From contig CP141137.1 in NCBI GenBank assembly GCA_035236585.1, positions 9,378,327-9,442,326 on the forward strand: a stretch of DNA of 64,000 nt. Reading direction: 5' to 3'. This stretch comes from Warburgia ugandensis. Lineage: Eukaryota; Streptophyta; Magnoliopsida; Canellales; Canellaceae. Under the pieces are notes generated by a model. It made no database searches and had not been told where the DNA came from. It worked only from the letters and a program-made list of their open reading frames with translations. This document shows positions 23,801 through 36,873 of the stretch, piece after piece (position 1 is the first letter of the stretch; each line of letters starts with the position of its first letter). A program made the position numbers and the translations under genes.

Positions 23801-26800
23801 GATGGTGATGGCCATGGAACGTGAGTTCCTTCAGAACGAAGATATATGTTGTTCAAGTTTACTTATGCTTATCTTAAAGATACTTGGCTTTGTTTTCATC
23901 TTAAAAGATATAACTGCCTAATCTTTCATTTGTGGTGTAAAAGCTTCAGAAGTAAAAAAGTCAATTTTTAAAGGGATTATCAATTTAAATTAGGGATTCT
24001 ATGTTTAGCTTTTTATTCTATTCAGGAAAAGTTGACTACCTAACCAGAAGAGTTTCCTTATACAAGTTAGTTCACCTATAAGTTGAACTAGTGGACTAGC
24101 TCCACTTCTTCTGCTATTTGTGATGGATATTTGATAGATCAACTAGCACCACTTTTTCTGCTATTTGTGAATGATATATGTGAAGACCATGTATTATTCT
24201 TGTTGTTATACTATTCATTGCCTGCAGTCTGCTCATAATATACTCTTGAAATACAGGCATACGGCTTCTATTGCTGCAGGGAACCATGGTATTCCTGTCA
24301 TTGTAGCTGGGCATCACTTTGGGAATGCCAGTGGCATGGCTCCTCGTGCACAGTAATTGATAAATTCTAGTCACTTTACATAATCAGAATGGGCTAAATA
24401 GCAAGGCTTTTGATATATTTTGTATGTTGATTTGTTTCAGCATTGCTGTTTACAAGGCATTGTATAAGAACTTCGGGGGCTTTGCTGCAGATCTTGTTGC
24501 TGCTATAGACCAGGTATACAACAGTATCACATGATCTGCCCAAGCCTTATTTAATGTTTCATCTGTTGATTGGATCTAAGTTCCTTAATTAATGTTCCTT
24601 TTCATAATTCTTTTTCACAGGAGTGCTTGTTTGTTACAAATTTTCTCCAGTAGTTTCCTTGCTGGTTTGCCTATTTACATTGGAAATTTAGCTTGAACAG
24701 AAGCATATGTTGCCCCGATCAAATTCTCTTGTTATCAAGAATTACTTATGTTTCTAGTAAATTTAGAAATGTCTTTCAATCCAATCCATACTGATTATGC
24801 AGCCAACATTCAAGTATCTAATAGTGCACTAACAATTTACTTGTTTAATATACATAAGTTTATATGACATGTCCAACAGTGTACCCATTACCTGAGGAGA
24901 AATGTACAAGAGTAAATTTGTTTTGTCTCTTTTAATTTATTGATAAACTAAATTGTTTCGCATCTACTTCTTGCAATTTCTTTCATCTCAACATTTGAAA
25001 GTTAAGCTGCAACCAAGAATAGGGTAAGTGCAAGCAGGCATGCAGAGAATCTTTCTACATTTATGTGACAAATGTTGTGCATGTTATGGATTGTTGATAG
25101 TTTGTGTTGTATCACAGGCTGCTCAAGATGGAGTGGATATTGTAAGCTTATCTATCACCCCAAACAGGCGTCCTCCAGGGCTTGCAACTTTCTTCAATCC
25201 TATCGATATGGCATTGCTTTCAGCTGTAAAAGCTGGCGTTTTTGTTGTCCAAGCGGCCGGCAACACTGGACCTTCACCCAAGAGCATTTCTTCATTCAGT
25301 CCATGGATCTTCACAGTTGGTGCTGCAGTGCATGATAGGGTCTACCATAATTTTGTTGTCCTGGGAAACAATATCACAGTATCAGGAGTTGGACTAGCTC
25401 GTAAGTTTGTGATTTATTTTGTGCACCACTTATTACTCAAGCATTGTCAAATTTGTGTTGCAGATTGCCTGCACCAGGCATTCCTTTTCTGTACACAGTC
25501 AACTTGTCCTCTCTATTGCTTTAGACGTTCTTGTCTATCACTATTTCTCTCTTCACATCTTCCTTCTAGCTATGATTTTGTAGAAGAAAAAACACATCCA
25601 AGTGATTGTGCATTCATCATTTTGTGCAGTATCTACTAAATATTATTCTTTATGGTTTCCAGAATTTCTAAATTTGATCAGTGTACTATGACAGCCAAAA
25701 GAGAGACTAAATTTCTTTATTGATATCTTCAGCTGGGACAGATGGTGATTCAATGTACACTCTGGTTTCTGCGATCCACGCCCCGAACAATGGAACAACA
25801 GATGTGAATGATATGTACTTGGGTGAGTGCCAAGATTCAAGTCGACTGAATCAGGACTTGGTCCGAGGAAATATCTTAATTTGTAGCTATTCAGTCCGCT
25901 TTATCCTTGGAATGTCTACCATCAAGCAAGCACTGGAAGCAGCTAAGAACATCAGTGCAGTTGGGGTCATCTTCTACATGGATCCTTTTGTTACCAGCTT
26001 TCAGCTCAACCCAACCCCAATGAAGTTGCCTGGCATAATAATACCATCTCCTGACGATTCCAAGGTGTGGTTCTGTTGTAACATTAGTGCTGCTTATCCT
26101 ACTAACTGCCTTACATGATACACTAAACATGCTTAAACTTTAATCGTGATCAATAGATGGGATCCCCAAACCCTTTTGGATTTCATTTGGTTAGGAGATC
26201 CTTTTGATTATTCTATCATATTTTCATACTTGTATATGTTTTGACTAGGACATAGATTAAAAGGGCAGTCCAGTGCATGAAGCTCCCGCATATGCAGGGT
26301 TTGGGGAAGGGTCAGACCACAAAGGGCCTAGAGTATGCAGCCTTAACGTTGCATTTTTGCAAGAGGCTGTTTCCATGCCTCGAACCTGTGACCTGCAGCA
26401 TGGCGAGAACTTAACCATGGCGCCAAGGCTCCCCTTCTGACCAGGACATGGATTACGCAGTGCATATTTTGGGTGTACCTTTTATGTTTTATAGATATCT
26501 CAGGGAAAATTTGTCCGTGTGGTCTTCTTTGTTGAAAATCGATCATCTCTTTCTCCTATGTATGCAATTGGTCTGGATGCCCAAGTTAGCCAGCTTTCTT
26601 TTACCATTTCACAATTTAATCCTTGTCTCCTTAGTTTTTCTGCTTTTTAAATGGTTAAACACGATCACCGGTGTAATCTTCTCTATCTTTCCATGTGTAT
26701 ATAATACTTTTGTCTTGATATAGTTTTCCTAGTATTGGTATTTCTTCAGTTTCATCTCTCCTCGTGTGCCAGCAATGATGCATCAATATAAGACAGCCAA

Positions 26801-27300
26801 ATTGCCATTTCTCTTTAGTGCCTGTATTCTAATAACAGCTGCAATATTCCATGGTTGTATTGATCATTTTGGGAAGATTCAATCACTGCTTACAATTTTG
26901 AAAGATGAGTATACTGCCATTTCCTTGTATATGTTCTTATGCATGGCTTGTTATCTTCTGTATAGATTTTTCTCCAATACTACAATAGTACCTTGCTGAG
27001 AGATGAATCTTCAAAGAAAATCACCAAGTTCGGAGGTGTTGCCAGAATATTGGGTGGACTAAATGCTAACTACAGCAATTTGGCTCCAAAAGTTGTTTAT
27101 TATTCTGCCAGAGGACCAGATCCTGAGGACAGTTTTCTTGATGATGCTGATATAATGAAACCCAATTTGATAGCCCCTGGAAATCTCATATGGGGTGCTT
27201 GGAGTTCTCTGGGTACTGTTTCTGTTGAATTCGAAGGTAAAGTGATCCAAACATGATTTACATGAAAAAAAAATTTTGCTGCATGCACACACACACTCAC

Positions 27301-27331
<31 letters not shown>

Positions 27332-30300
27332 TGTATGCATGCATGCATGCTTGTATTTTGTCTGGCTTCCACAAGGTTATGGAGAAAAATGTCTAAAATG
27401 TACTCAATACTTCTTGTTTCCTTTATGTTATTTTGCTTTTGGAGGCCAGAAAATACATATGTACATATACACACATATATGCATATATGCGTGCGTGTGT
27501 ATCATCTGGCCTCCACAATGTTTGAAGAAGAATGACTAACTGTCGTCTTCATTTCCCTTCATGCTATTTTTCTTTCTCAACCAAACACCACCAAGCCCTC
27601 TATCCTCCCCCCAAGGCTTGTGATTAATTTGTCATACGTTGATACTACTCTCTAATCCCGTTAGTCATTCAGAATTGGCATGTTGGAATGTGGAATGCTC
27701 TATGGTTTCCTTGGAATGTCTAAAATGTACTCAATACTCCTTGTTTCCTTTATGTTATTTTGCTTTTGGAGGCCAGAAAATACATATGTACATATATACA
27801 CATATATACATATATGCCTGCATGTGTGTGTATCATCTAGCCTCCACAATGTTTGAAGAAGAATGACTAACAGTCGTCTTCATTTCCCTTCATGCTATTT
27901 TTCTTTCTCAACCAAACACCACCAAGCCCTCTATCCTCCCTCCAAGGCTTGTGATTAATTTGTCATATGTTGATGCTACTCTCTAATCCCGTTAGTCATT
28001 CAGGGTCAGCATGTTGGAATGTGGAATGCTCTATGGTTTGCTCATAATGAACTCAAAGTGTCATGCTATAACTACTTAATATTCATATTTCACATTGCAA
28101 AGGGATAGTCTTGTCTTTTTCTCAAATAAAAAAAAATCATTGGCACCAAGCATGAGGGAATGCTGGACGCTTGGTAATTTCTCCTCCAACCAAGATAAAA
28201 GATCCCATTGAAGCGGCTAACCCCATGCATATTGTATGTACATTGGGTGGCACAATTTGCATAATATCATAAATAGCTATTCCTGGTATTACCCCTCTGC
28301 TAGCAGAGTTTATAAATCATTTTAACAAGAATCCTTGGCCAGCTAACAACAACCATCTCAAATGTCTAAGCTATTATTGCACAACCAAGAGGTTTTGGAT
28401 TCAAGCCACTGCTTACCTAAAGGGGGGGGGGGAGCCAGCCCCGGTGCACGCGAACCCCCTGCCGATGCGGGGTCCGGGGAAGGGGCGGACCACAAGGGCC
28501 TATAGTAGGCAGCCTTACCTTGCATTTTGCAAGAGGCTATTTCCACGCCTTGAACCCGTGACCTCAATGTCACATGACGACAACTTTTACCATTGCGCGA
28601 AGGCTCCCCTTCAAGCCATTGCTTACCTACTAAAAGAAAACTTGTTATATTGGCACTTAAGGAAGCAATTATCCATTTATATCCAAAAGCTGGAGTTGAG
28701 TGCCATGAGAATGCCACAGATGGCATAGATGGTGGGAAAACCATTTGAGCCAGTAGAGGCAATGGAGAGACTGGGAGAAGCAGATTAGAGGGACTCTTTA
28801 ATGTCTTGAAAGTTAACGAAAATGGGCTGGGAGGCCAAATAAATGTGGCGCTTCTATAGAGGCCTTGAGCATTAGTTGCAGGAACCCAGCTGGTGGACAA
28901 CCGTGCCATGGATGATAATGAGACTAGGGAAGGAGATAGGAGGCAGTCATGACGTTTCCAGTGAAATGTATTGGGATGTTGAAAGTACACAAAGCACATG
29001 CAAAGGCCCTAAGCACTAGTTGCAGTGGCCCCAATCAGTGAACGGACATGCATCCTTTCAGCTGCCTGGACTATTTAGATGCCTCTTTCCACTGCTGCTC
29101 TCTTTTATCCTTCAGTTTCATTACTGAATCTGCTCCATATGACCTTTGGACTTTATATTCAAACTAAGAATCCATTCCCTATTGGCAGTGTCAAACCAAA
29201 GGAAACAGAGTCCCAGAGGGACAAGTTGGAAAGAGGAAGAAACTGAGCAAGCACACATGTTGCACAGTAAATTCCATGAAAACAGCAAAATTCAGGTGAA
29301 TATTCACCAACACTAAAGATATTGTAGCAGTTCAAGTGGAAGTGAACAATGGGTTTTATACCAGGGTCCTTTTGTAGTGTGGTTGCTGATATATCTAACT
29401 GTTGGCTTTTGTGAGGTTTCTTTCTTCTATGATTGTGGATGTATCTGAAAGCAGCTTTCCTGTGGATTAGCAAAAGATAGCACCAATAAAGATTTTGCAG
29501 AAGTCCAACTGGCACTGCATCATGTTACGTCCAGATAGATTTTGGGAACATGTACACGTTAACCCTAGAGTTTCCAGATGTTCCAGGAACTGGGTCTTGT
29601 GGATTGTTGGATTTAATTCATTGACTCTTAGTTGACAAATGCCTACATGCTCGTCCTGCATTAGCAGTTTAAGTCTGGGGACCACTTTATGCTGGTGAAG
29701 GATAATACCAGTTTCAGTTTCTGCTCATACAGATTGGAGAACTTGCCATGAGGAAGGAGTGGTACTCGTGTTTGTATTTGAAATTCAGGCACTGTTGAAG
29801 AGTTGACTGAGGAAATGATGGATGCAATGGCAAGACATGCATCAAAATCATTTTGTTATGCCTCATGAGAAGTTAGCTGTTAGATGCATTATCAATCTAA
29901 GCAGGATTGGAATGATTAGTGCTGTGGATAAGATGCTTAAGGGGACCTTGGTGCTTAATATGAGGAAACTGGTCTCAAGCCAAGCTTAAAATGTATTGTC
30001 AAGCTAAGGAGTGGAATGATTATTTATTTATTTATTTTGGTGAAAGAGGATTGTAATGATTAGTGCTGAGTATAAGATGGGCCCTCAGTGCTCGGTATGA
30101 GGAAACTGGTATCCATCCAAGCTTGAGACTCAGATTCCAGATCATTGACCAGTGGATGTCATCTGAACAGCAGATATGAATTTAGAAAATCAGCAGAGAC
30201 AGATGACAGATGTTGCTATGCAAAAAGTGAGTTGCAAAGTGGTCTCAAGCCACATAAAGCTGACGAATCAGCTAATGAGATGGTGGTGTTTGTGCTCCAT

Positions 30301-32798
30301 GATCTTGATGCTGTTGGATAATCAATTGAGTAAATGATATTGCAATCATAATGGCTCACTGCAGTAGCATTTTGTATGTCATGGAGGGGAGAATTTACAG
30401 AAGCATGTTCATATGCCCCATTCAGCAGTGGCCATCAGTCATCATTGATCAAGCTTAGGATTAGGTGTTCCATGCCAAGAATAAGATGATTAAGAGGACT
30501 GTACTATCAGTTCTTCGAGAGAATGATAATCAGCTGAGGTTGAATACTGAGATAATCCAGGATCTCTTTTCCCTCCTTGCTGACCTCTCTGTGCGGGGGT
30601 GTCTGTGTTGAGGGAAATGAAGAACAAAATTGAGGGCATTTGCAGTTGAATTTTACTTTGTATTTCTCATATGTAGGAGATTTTAACATTGCTTGTCTTT
30701 GTTTTTCATGCATATATCAATAATCTGGGTTAACTTAAATCTGTTCTGGTTCCTGTGGTGCCGTCAATTTTGGTTATTCCATCAGGTGAGAATTTTGCAC
30801 TGATATCTGGGACAAGTATGGCTGCTCCTCATGTTGCTGGGCTCGCTGCATTGATCAAGCAGAAGTTCCCAACTTTCAGTCCTTCGGCAATCAGTTCTGC
30901 ACTTTCTACAACTGCTTCTGTTTATGACAAGCAAGGAGGTCCCATAATGGCTCAACGGGCTTACAGTAACCCAGATTTAAACCAGTACCCTGCAACTCCA
31001 TTTGACATGGGCAGTGGATTTGTCAATGCAACAGCTGCATTAGACCCTGGTTTGATCTTTGATTCAAGTAAGTTCAGTATTTAGAATGATTAACTAAAAA
31101 CATGCTTTTCTTAGAACAATGTTTTGGTTTATAATTTGATTATCAGATATTTCACTGCAACTACTACCTGAGAAAGTCTCCCAGTTCAAACAAGTTTCAG
31201 TCTCAAGTTTTCCGTAACCAGTTGGTAAATTAAAAGAATAGTAAATTGGCAAAATGAACACGTAACATTTGTCATAGTTATCAGCCGAGCAACTAGGTTG
31301 TACAGGCAGTGATGCAGGAATTCTACACGTGGCATTTCACTGTAACCTGTGATATTTGATTCTGAGATAATTAGTAGCTAAGAAGGTAAGATATATAAAA
31401 TAAATGCAGAAGTAAAACTTTAGTGATTTATGTGTATGATTAACATGTCACTGAGGGCAGGGACCAACCCAGCTTTTAGCTATTGAAAGAGAACAACTAT
31501 GCAATTTCATACATGCATGTATAAGATTTTGAATTATATATTACTATTACTACTCTGTGTGTGTATTCATATTTAGCAGCAAGTCTATGTGGATAAACAG
31601 ATATAATATATGTGTACTTTATGTAAAGAGATTTTATTGTTGGACATATGTAACTTGTAAATGGGGTGCTAATAAAAAATACTTTACAAGAAAACGAAAA
31701 GACAAAACGAACAAAAAGCACCCATATAAATTCGCAGTTAAGATATAATTTAGATTAAACCTATCTATCCTATCATTCCTTGTCTCTCTCTTTGTTCTTC
31801 TGCTTCTTAACTAGATTATTCTGTTTGCCTTTCAAAAAAAAATGCTTATTTTGTTTAAAGAACCTTCATACATGACTCATTATTGTTGGAATATAAGTAA
31901 TACAGGACAGTTCTCGTTAATGTAACATCAGGAACTGCTAAATGTGTAACATGTACATGGGGAGCCAACAAAAATACTTTACAAGAAAACAAAAAGACAA
32001 ACAAAGAGAAACCACCCAAAGAAATTCTTAATAAGATATAATTTATGTCAAGCGTATTCTATCTATCCTCTCCTTCCTTTTCTCTTTAATTCTTCTTTTC
32101 TGCTTCTTAATTAGTTTATTTTTTTGAAGAACCTTCATACGTGATTCATCATATAAACTATCTACCCGGAACAGAAATGTAAAAGAACACTGGTTTATAT
32201 TAAAGACAGAGGCTATGTAAATTCCAAAAACTTGAAGGAACTACCAAGAAAAATTACCTAGCAGATGCCATTGTATCACTGAATTGGCATTCTTTTGTGA
32301 TGTACAGCAGAACAACAGAACTGGAACTGATGCGTTTGTTTCATGTGTTTCTCATCTATTAATTTTGCAGCCTTTGATGACTATTTATCATTTCTGTGTG
32401 GCATCAACGGATCTAGCCCTGTTGTTCAGAACTACACTGGTGAGATCTGTGGGATCTCTTCTGCTATGAATGCCACTGACCTGAACTTGCCTTCAATCAC
32501 GATAGCAAGACTAAACCAGGCAAGAGTGGCACAAAGAACAGTCACCAACATTGCTGATGATGAGGCTTACACCGTTAGCTGGAGCAATCCATTTGGAGTT
32601 TCAGTTTCAGTGGCGCCAACTAAATTTTTTATCGCAAATAAACAGAAACAGAACTTAACTATCCTTTTCAATGCCACCATGAACAGCACTGTTGCGACCT
32701 TTGGAAGGATCGGACTCTATGGAAACAAAGGCCACATATCTTCTGTTCCATTGTCTGTGATTTTGAAGATTGCACCCCGCAACATCACTAACAACTGA
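20884..32798 (+). CDS. subtilisin-like serine protease, SBT2-type subtilase, ten exons, 840 aa
   Basis: Exons 20884-21089, 22692-22845, 23423-23820, 24257-24352, 24441-24513, 25118-25400, 25733-26064, 26966-27236, 30786-31067 and 32371-32798 join in frame (2523 bp), all with GT-AG ends. The protein has an N-terminal hydrophobic signal peptide (about 1-22), an I9 propeptide from '[11 protein letters not shown]' (about 31-140), and an S8 catalytic domain with Asp176 (DTGID), His251 (GHGTH), oxyanion Asn358 (AAGN) and Ser615 (GTSMAAPH). A protease-associated insert spans about 405-515, and a C-terminal fibronectin-III-like domain runs to 840. It should be a secreted or endomembrane serine endopeptidase, active after propeptide removal. 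The many introns and the PA and C-terminal sequence fit SBT2.1-2.3-like members rather than the mostly intronless SBT1 genes. The start is the first ATG in frame, giving a proper signal peptide. Introns 7 and 8 carry Au SINEs; intron 8 is 3.5 kb. Confidence 0.93.
22085..22449 (+). repeat. imperfect tandem duplication in subtilase intron 1
   Basis: Two roughly 180 bp copies (about 22085-22257 and 22262-22449) sharing 'aaaaatccccttgtttt', 'atcatctcaaaagatcctgc' and 'aactaattttag'. Confidence 0.75.
26260..26437 (-). mobile_element. Au SINE in subtilase intron 7
   Basis: Full-length minus copy. The B-box region is changed ('cctcgaacctgtgacctgcagc'). TSD of 18 bp with 2 differences: 26242-26259 'tgactaggacatagatta' and 26438-26455. 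Confidence 0.92.
27303..27350 (+). repeat. (ATGT)n/(ATGC)n microsatellite in intron 8
   Basis: Perfect ATGT repeats followed by ATGC repeats, 60 bp after the exon 8 donor. Confidence 0.95.
27391..28044 (+). repeat. 327 bp tandem duplication in subtilase intron 8
   Basis: Copies 27391-27717 and 27718-28044 start 'gtctaaaatgtactcaatac' and end '...gtggaatgctctatggttt'. They are highly similar, so the duplication is recent. In each copy 'ggaggccag' and its complement 'ctggcctcc' (one mismatch in copy 2) flank a TA/TG-rich microsatellite: 27441-27449 with 27506-27514, and 27768-27776 with 27837-27845. Confidence 0.92.
28420..28610 (-). mobile_element. Au SINE in subtilase intron 8
   Basis: Full-length minus copy preceded by a G-run at 28422-28432. 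TSD of 19 bp with one mismatch, 'tcaagccactgcttaccta' at 28401-28419 and 28611-28629. One of the best preserved copies. Confidence 0.94.
28640..30785. other. rest of subtilase intron 8
   Basis: No domain recognised on either strand. An imperfect duplication of about 90 bp links 29905-29998 and 30046-30131 ('aatgattagtgctg', 'atatgaggaaactggt'). Confidence 0.45.
31648..32150 (+). repeat. imperfect direct repeat in subtilase intron 9
   Basis: About 170 bp at 31648-31822 recurs at 31947-32118 ('aatactttacaagaaaac', 'taagatataattta', 'ctgcttcttaa'), with a following shared 'gaaccttcatac' at 31860 and 32130. Confidence 0.75.
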
Positions 32799-33146
32799 GG
32801 TCTTTGTGATTTCTTCTTGCCTTTTGGTCTTCAGTTTTTTGACCCATTTTTTTATTCATTTTTGTGTCAATGTGGTAGCAAAGCATTTGCTTAAAATGTG
32901 TAGATATAGTGGCTTTTTGAATAATCATATAATTTGTTCTTGCATTTGTCTTCACGAGTTTCTTTGATTCTCTCTAGATAACAGAAGGCAGACACCCCAT
33001 CTGTTGGTATCCCTAACTTTATGTTTATTTCCCTTTGTTATATTTTTATATTTTGAATGGAAACCTTTATTGATAAAAAGGCCCAGACGATCTTATACAA
33101 CCATGCAGAGTAAATCCTATGCAACCCATGGGCAAAAACAACACCT

Positions 33147-33285
33147 GTCTGCCTGGTGCATGAAGCTCCTGTGTATGCAGTGTCCGTGGAAGAGGCCACA
33201 AAGGATCTATAGTACGCAGTCTTATGCCTCAAACTTGTGACCTCCACGTCACACAGCGACAAAACCTTTGCGCCAAGGAACAATA
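33147..33285 (-). mobile_element. Au SINE, internally deleted, 3' of the subtilase gene
   Basis: Minus copy of only 139 bp lacking the 'TTGCAAAATGCAAGG' core. TSD 'ggcaaaaacaacacct' is perfect at 33131-33146 and 33286-33301. Confidence 0.9.
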
Positions 33286-33301
33286 GGCAAAAACAACACC
33301 T

Positions 33302-34029
33302 CATTAAAGAAAAAATAACAAAAAAGAAGCCATGATGGATCAAAACAGCAGCACCAACCATCCCTTCCTCTGCCTCCATGCCTGCAACGCAATGCCTTCC
33401 CTATCCAAAACATCAGCTACATTTGCAGACCTAGTAACATGAGAGAGCCGGAATCTCAGAGCATCTAATACAACTTTCACCTCCCAGAGCCCCTAAGGAT
33501 TGCCAAAAGTAGCAGATGACTATATTGCATCATTTTGTAAAATTTTTGTTATCCCCTGCCTAACAGAACTGAAGACTTTTATCCAACTCCCTGCCAAACA
33601 GAACTGTTTAATGGAAAATGATATGTTTTCTGTGTTAGTAACTGAAGCATTTAAATGTGGGTGGTCTAGGTGGTTTACAATTTTGAACATTCAGCTGCTG
33701 AACCCATTCTCAAAACATCATAAAGGTCGAAAGGAGAGGTGGAGAGAAAGCAAGTTGGTAAGAACATTTGCAGTGCCTTGACAGTAAGTCCGTCGCCTCA
33801 TCGATGGCATTTGCTATCTCCATTGAAATGGTTTATTTGCTGAAACATGACGACAACTTTTACCGTGAGCCTCAATTGTGAATGTCGTGCGTGTGGCTTA
33901 GTGCTATTCAACTGTGAATGTCATGGGTTCGAAGCTGTTTAAGGATGTATGTGAGTACTTGTGTCCACTATTTCAAAGAAGTAGAAGGAAAAAATTGCTT
34001 AAAAAGTCATCAAAAGCAATTTGCATTGT
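33302..34029. other. gene-free stretch
   Basis: Only a short piece at 33847-33875 resembles the Au SINE 5' end ('catgacgacaacttttacc'). Nothing else recognised. Confidence 0.4.
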
Positions 34030-35428
34030 TGTTAGGTATTAGCTCGGCTCTCAGAGTTTTATTCTTTTCACACTCATTGGGGGACATGGCAGTAAGTAAA
34101 ACAACATGGATGTTTACCTATGGACAAATTTTCTTCATATTGCCTTTTCGAGCACCACCAAATAAGACCAAGCCAAAATCCTTTTCGACGAGTTTTGAAA
34201 ATAGGCTTTTTTCTCCAGCCATATGTCTAGAACACCCACCATCCAGATACCAAAAGTTCTTAGCGGCTTTGGATGTGAGACAACCTTAGGTTTCCTTGTC
34301 ACTTTGGTGAATATCTTCCTCTGTTGCTATGAAACAAAGATTGTTCACTTTGGTGCATATCTTCCTCTATTGCTATGAAACAAAGATTGTTCTTTTTCTT
34401 CACTTAATGAAGCAGCATCTTCACTATTACTCTAAGCGGTAGCAAGAACTTTGTTATTCTTGTAGAACACTTTTTTCTTTTTCTTCTTTAATAATAGACA
34501 ATTAGGTTTGATATATCTAGATTTTTATGCTTTAAAAACACACAATATGATTCTTATTGGATGTAGTCTTCTTGAAGAATTTCTATCTTTCTCCACTAAC
34601 TTTTTCTTTTGACCATTTTTTAAAATCTTCTAGTGAGAAAAACAATCTCTTCATCACTATTTATGGCAATTGCTTCATACTCATCTTCCTCAACCTTGAC
34701 TGCTATGTACTTATGCTTCTTCCAACTATCACTTCTTCCTTATTTTCTAAGTCATTAGTGAACCCATGAGTTCATCCAATGGCAAGGTTTGTAAGTCCTT
34801 GGCCTGTTGTTTGGCAATGACCTTGGGACTCCAAGACCTTGGAAAAGACCTTGGAGTCTTTCTAACAAGCTCACCATTAATAAACACCTTGCCAAGTGAT
34901 TTCAAGGAGTTTATGATGTTGGTGAACCCTGTAAATATTTTTGTAATGGCTTCATTGACCTTTATGGAAAACAATTTGTAGTCATAGACTGGAATGTTGA
35001 CTTCAGTCTTTTTCAATTGACTTTATACCTTCATGGGTGCCTTTCAATTTGTTCTAAAACTTTTGAGCAGATTCGCAAGCTAAAATTCTTTTGAAACTCA
35101 TTAGCATCAAGTGCACAGTAGAGTAGATTCATGGCTTTATCATTAAGTTGTGCCTTCTTATGATCTTTCACTCCATTCTCTCCATGGTGTGCAGTGAGGA
35201 ACACCATGTATTTAGAAAAAGGGCTTATAGGGCATTATCAACTTATCTCCATAGCTCATAACCTTCATATTTGATGAAAATCTTCATCCTTGCTCCCCAA
35301 TATCTGCAATTGATGTCATCAAAAAAAGATAGCCTATGAGTGGACTGACCTTCCCTAGGATTTTTTTCCTCTAGTAGCTTGTGCCATTTTTTAAAGTCTT
35401 CGACTCTTTTGAAAACTTATAGCTCCTA
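34030..35428 (-). pseudogene. Ty1-copia gag and protease remnant
   Basis: Minus strand, running from the primer site at 35431-35441. A gag segment at about 35016-34747 reads like copia gag ('FTGFTNIINSLKSLGK', 'GELVRKTPRSFPRSW', 'DLQTLPLDELMGSLMT'). A protease segment near 34190-34260 contains 'FWYLDGGCSRHMAG', corresponding to the copia 'WYLDSGCSRHM' signature with the catalytic DSG altered to DGG. Frames are broken by stops and shifts. Integrase, reverse transcriptase and RNase H are absent, so the element is cut off at about 34030. A short 34307-34392 tandem duplication lies inside. Confidence 0.82.
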
Positions 35429-35430
35429 CC

Positions 35431-35441
35431 CTAATACCAAT
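35431..35441 (-). other. copia primer-binding site
   Basis: On the minus strand the LTR end ...ATAACA is followed by ATTGGTATTAG, matching the initiator tRNA-Met primer site (TGGTATCAGAG) with one change. Confidence 0.75.
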
Positions 35442-36299
35442 TGTTATGTTCCAATAGGGGATGAATTGGGCCAAAAGTAAAGTTTAAAAGTATCTTGCAA
35501 TTTTGTACTCAAAAAACAAGAACAAGTTTTATAAACAAAAATTTTTTAGCATATAATAAGCGACTAGACACAAAGATTTTATAATGGTTCAACCAGCCAA
35601 CAACTTCTACTCTCTCAAGTATTCCTTATCTTGAGTTTATACTAATCTATGTAAGATTTTACACTGCAATTGACACTTGCTAGTTATAAACAGAGGACTA
35701 GAACACTTACAACCGCTCATCCCTTTACATACACTTGAAAAACTATGCAAGACAAGAGAGTACACCAGACTCTCAAATACAAAGAAGAATTTGAAGAACA
35801 GGTTCTTTCTCAATACATTCAACACAAATATAAAAGATAGAGAGAAAGTTTACAAAACAAGAGATAAAAAGGATTTGTACAAGTAGCCTGAGTAGATAGC
35901 TTGAATGCTCTTGAATTTGAATATCAATATTGTTTTTTTGTTTTTTCCTCCAAATAACCCATTTATATAATCCAATATACTGGGAACAAATTCTTTCGTT
36001 GGAGACATAGCTATCACAGTTGTCTCCCCATTTCCAATGCTCAATTAGTTATTTTAGTCGACTAAATTACTTTTATAATAGATACCAAAGTTCAGCTTTG
36101 AAGGACAGCTAGCTTTTCTTTACTATATCAGCTAAATTTCTGCTCAAAAATGAAAACCACTTTGTTTCCATTTTAGTTGGCTGGCAAATTCGACGTCAGC
36201 TTGATTCTAAAACAAGCACTTTGTCAAGCAACATTCTAAAATCTAATATGCTTGATCTTCAATTTTAGCCGGCTGGATTTCAAACAATTTGTTCCAACA
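35442..36299 (-). mobile_element. 5' LTR of the truncated Ty1-copia element
   Basis: 858 bp. On the minus strand it starts TGTTGGAACAAATTG and ends CCTATTGGAACATAACA, directly before the primer site. The 3' part has a copia-like 'cccaattcatcccctattgg'. No second LTR is present in the window, so neither LTR-LTR age nor a TSD can be read. Confidence 0.78.
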
Positions 36300-36469
36300 T
36301 TAATAGAATGAATTAGTTAGGTCAAACGTCCTCGTCTGAACCCTGAAATAGCACATGATCCAAAAACATGTAAGCTCTTCAATCTTGGTTCAGCTTTAAC
36401 ATGTTTTCATCGAGTAAACTAAAATTAAGTTTTTCAACATTTCAAAAGAATCAAATTAGTCAATTAGGT

Positions 36470-36500
36470 TTCTACGCTTTGAACCAGTGACCTCAAGACT
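36470..36500 (-). mobile_element. Au SINE fragment
   Basis: 'ctacgctttgaaccagtgac' matches the B-box region of the Au SINE complement. About 30 bp only. Confidence 0.4.
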
Positions 36501-36694
36501 GCCTTAGATAGGTTTTATCAGTGGCTAAAATTATAAGTGCTGTCCACTTTTTGGTTAGCAGCTGCCTTAGATAGGCAACGTCTCAAAATTGTGCCACATT
36601 AGATGATCGTAGTCATTATCGACCCATCTGAGGTGTAAAATGGATGCATTAGATTTAGAAGTTGTAGGAAGATTTCACGGCATAGTTTATGATG

Positions 36695-36873
36695 AAGGGA
36701 AGTCTTGGCGCAACGGTAGAGCTGTCATCATGTAACCTTGAGGTCATGGGTTGAAGACATGGAAATAGCCTCTTATAAAATGCAAAGTATGGTTGAGTGC
36801 CATTGATCCTTACAGTCCACCCCTTCTCCATACCCTGCACATGCAGGAGCTTCGTACACCGGGGCTGTCCCCT
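36695..36873 (+). mobile_element. Au SINE
   Basis: Full-length plus copy ('gtcttggcgcaacggtagag' to 'ggggctgtcccct'). Probable 12 bp TSD with 2 mismatches, 36683-36694 and 36874-36885. Confidence 0.92.

Noticed and set aside
28358-28999. 213-codon open frame on the minus strand
   Set aside because: It lies in subtilase intron 8, runs through an Au SINE, and shows no domain; its length is chance plus SINE sequence.
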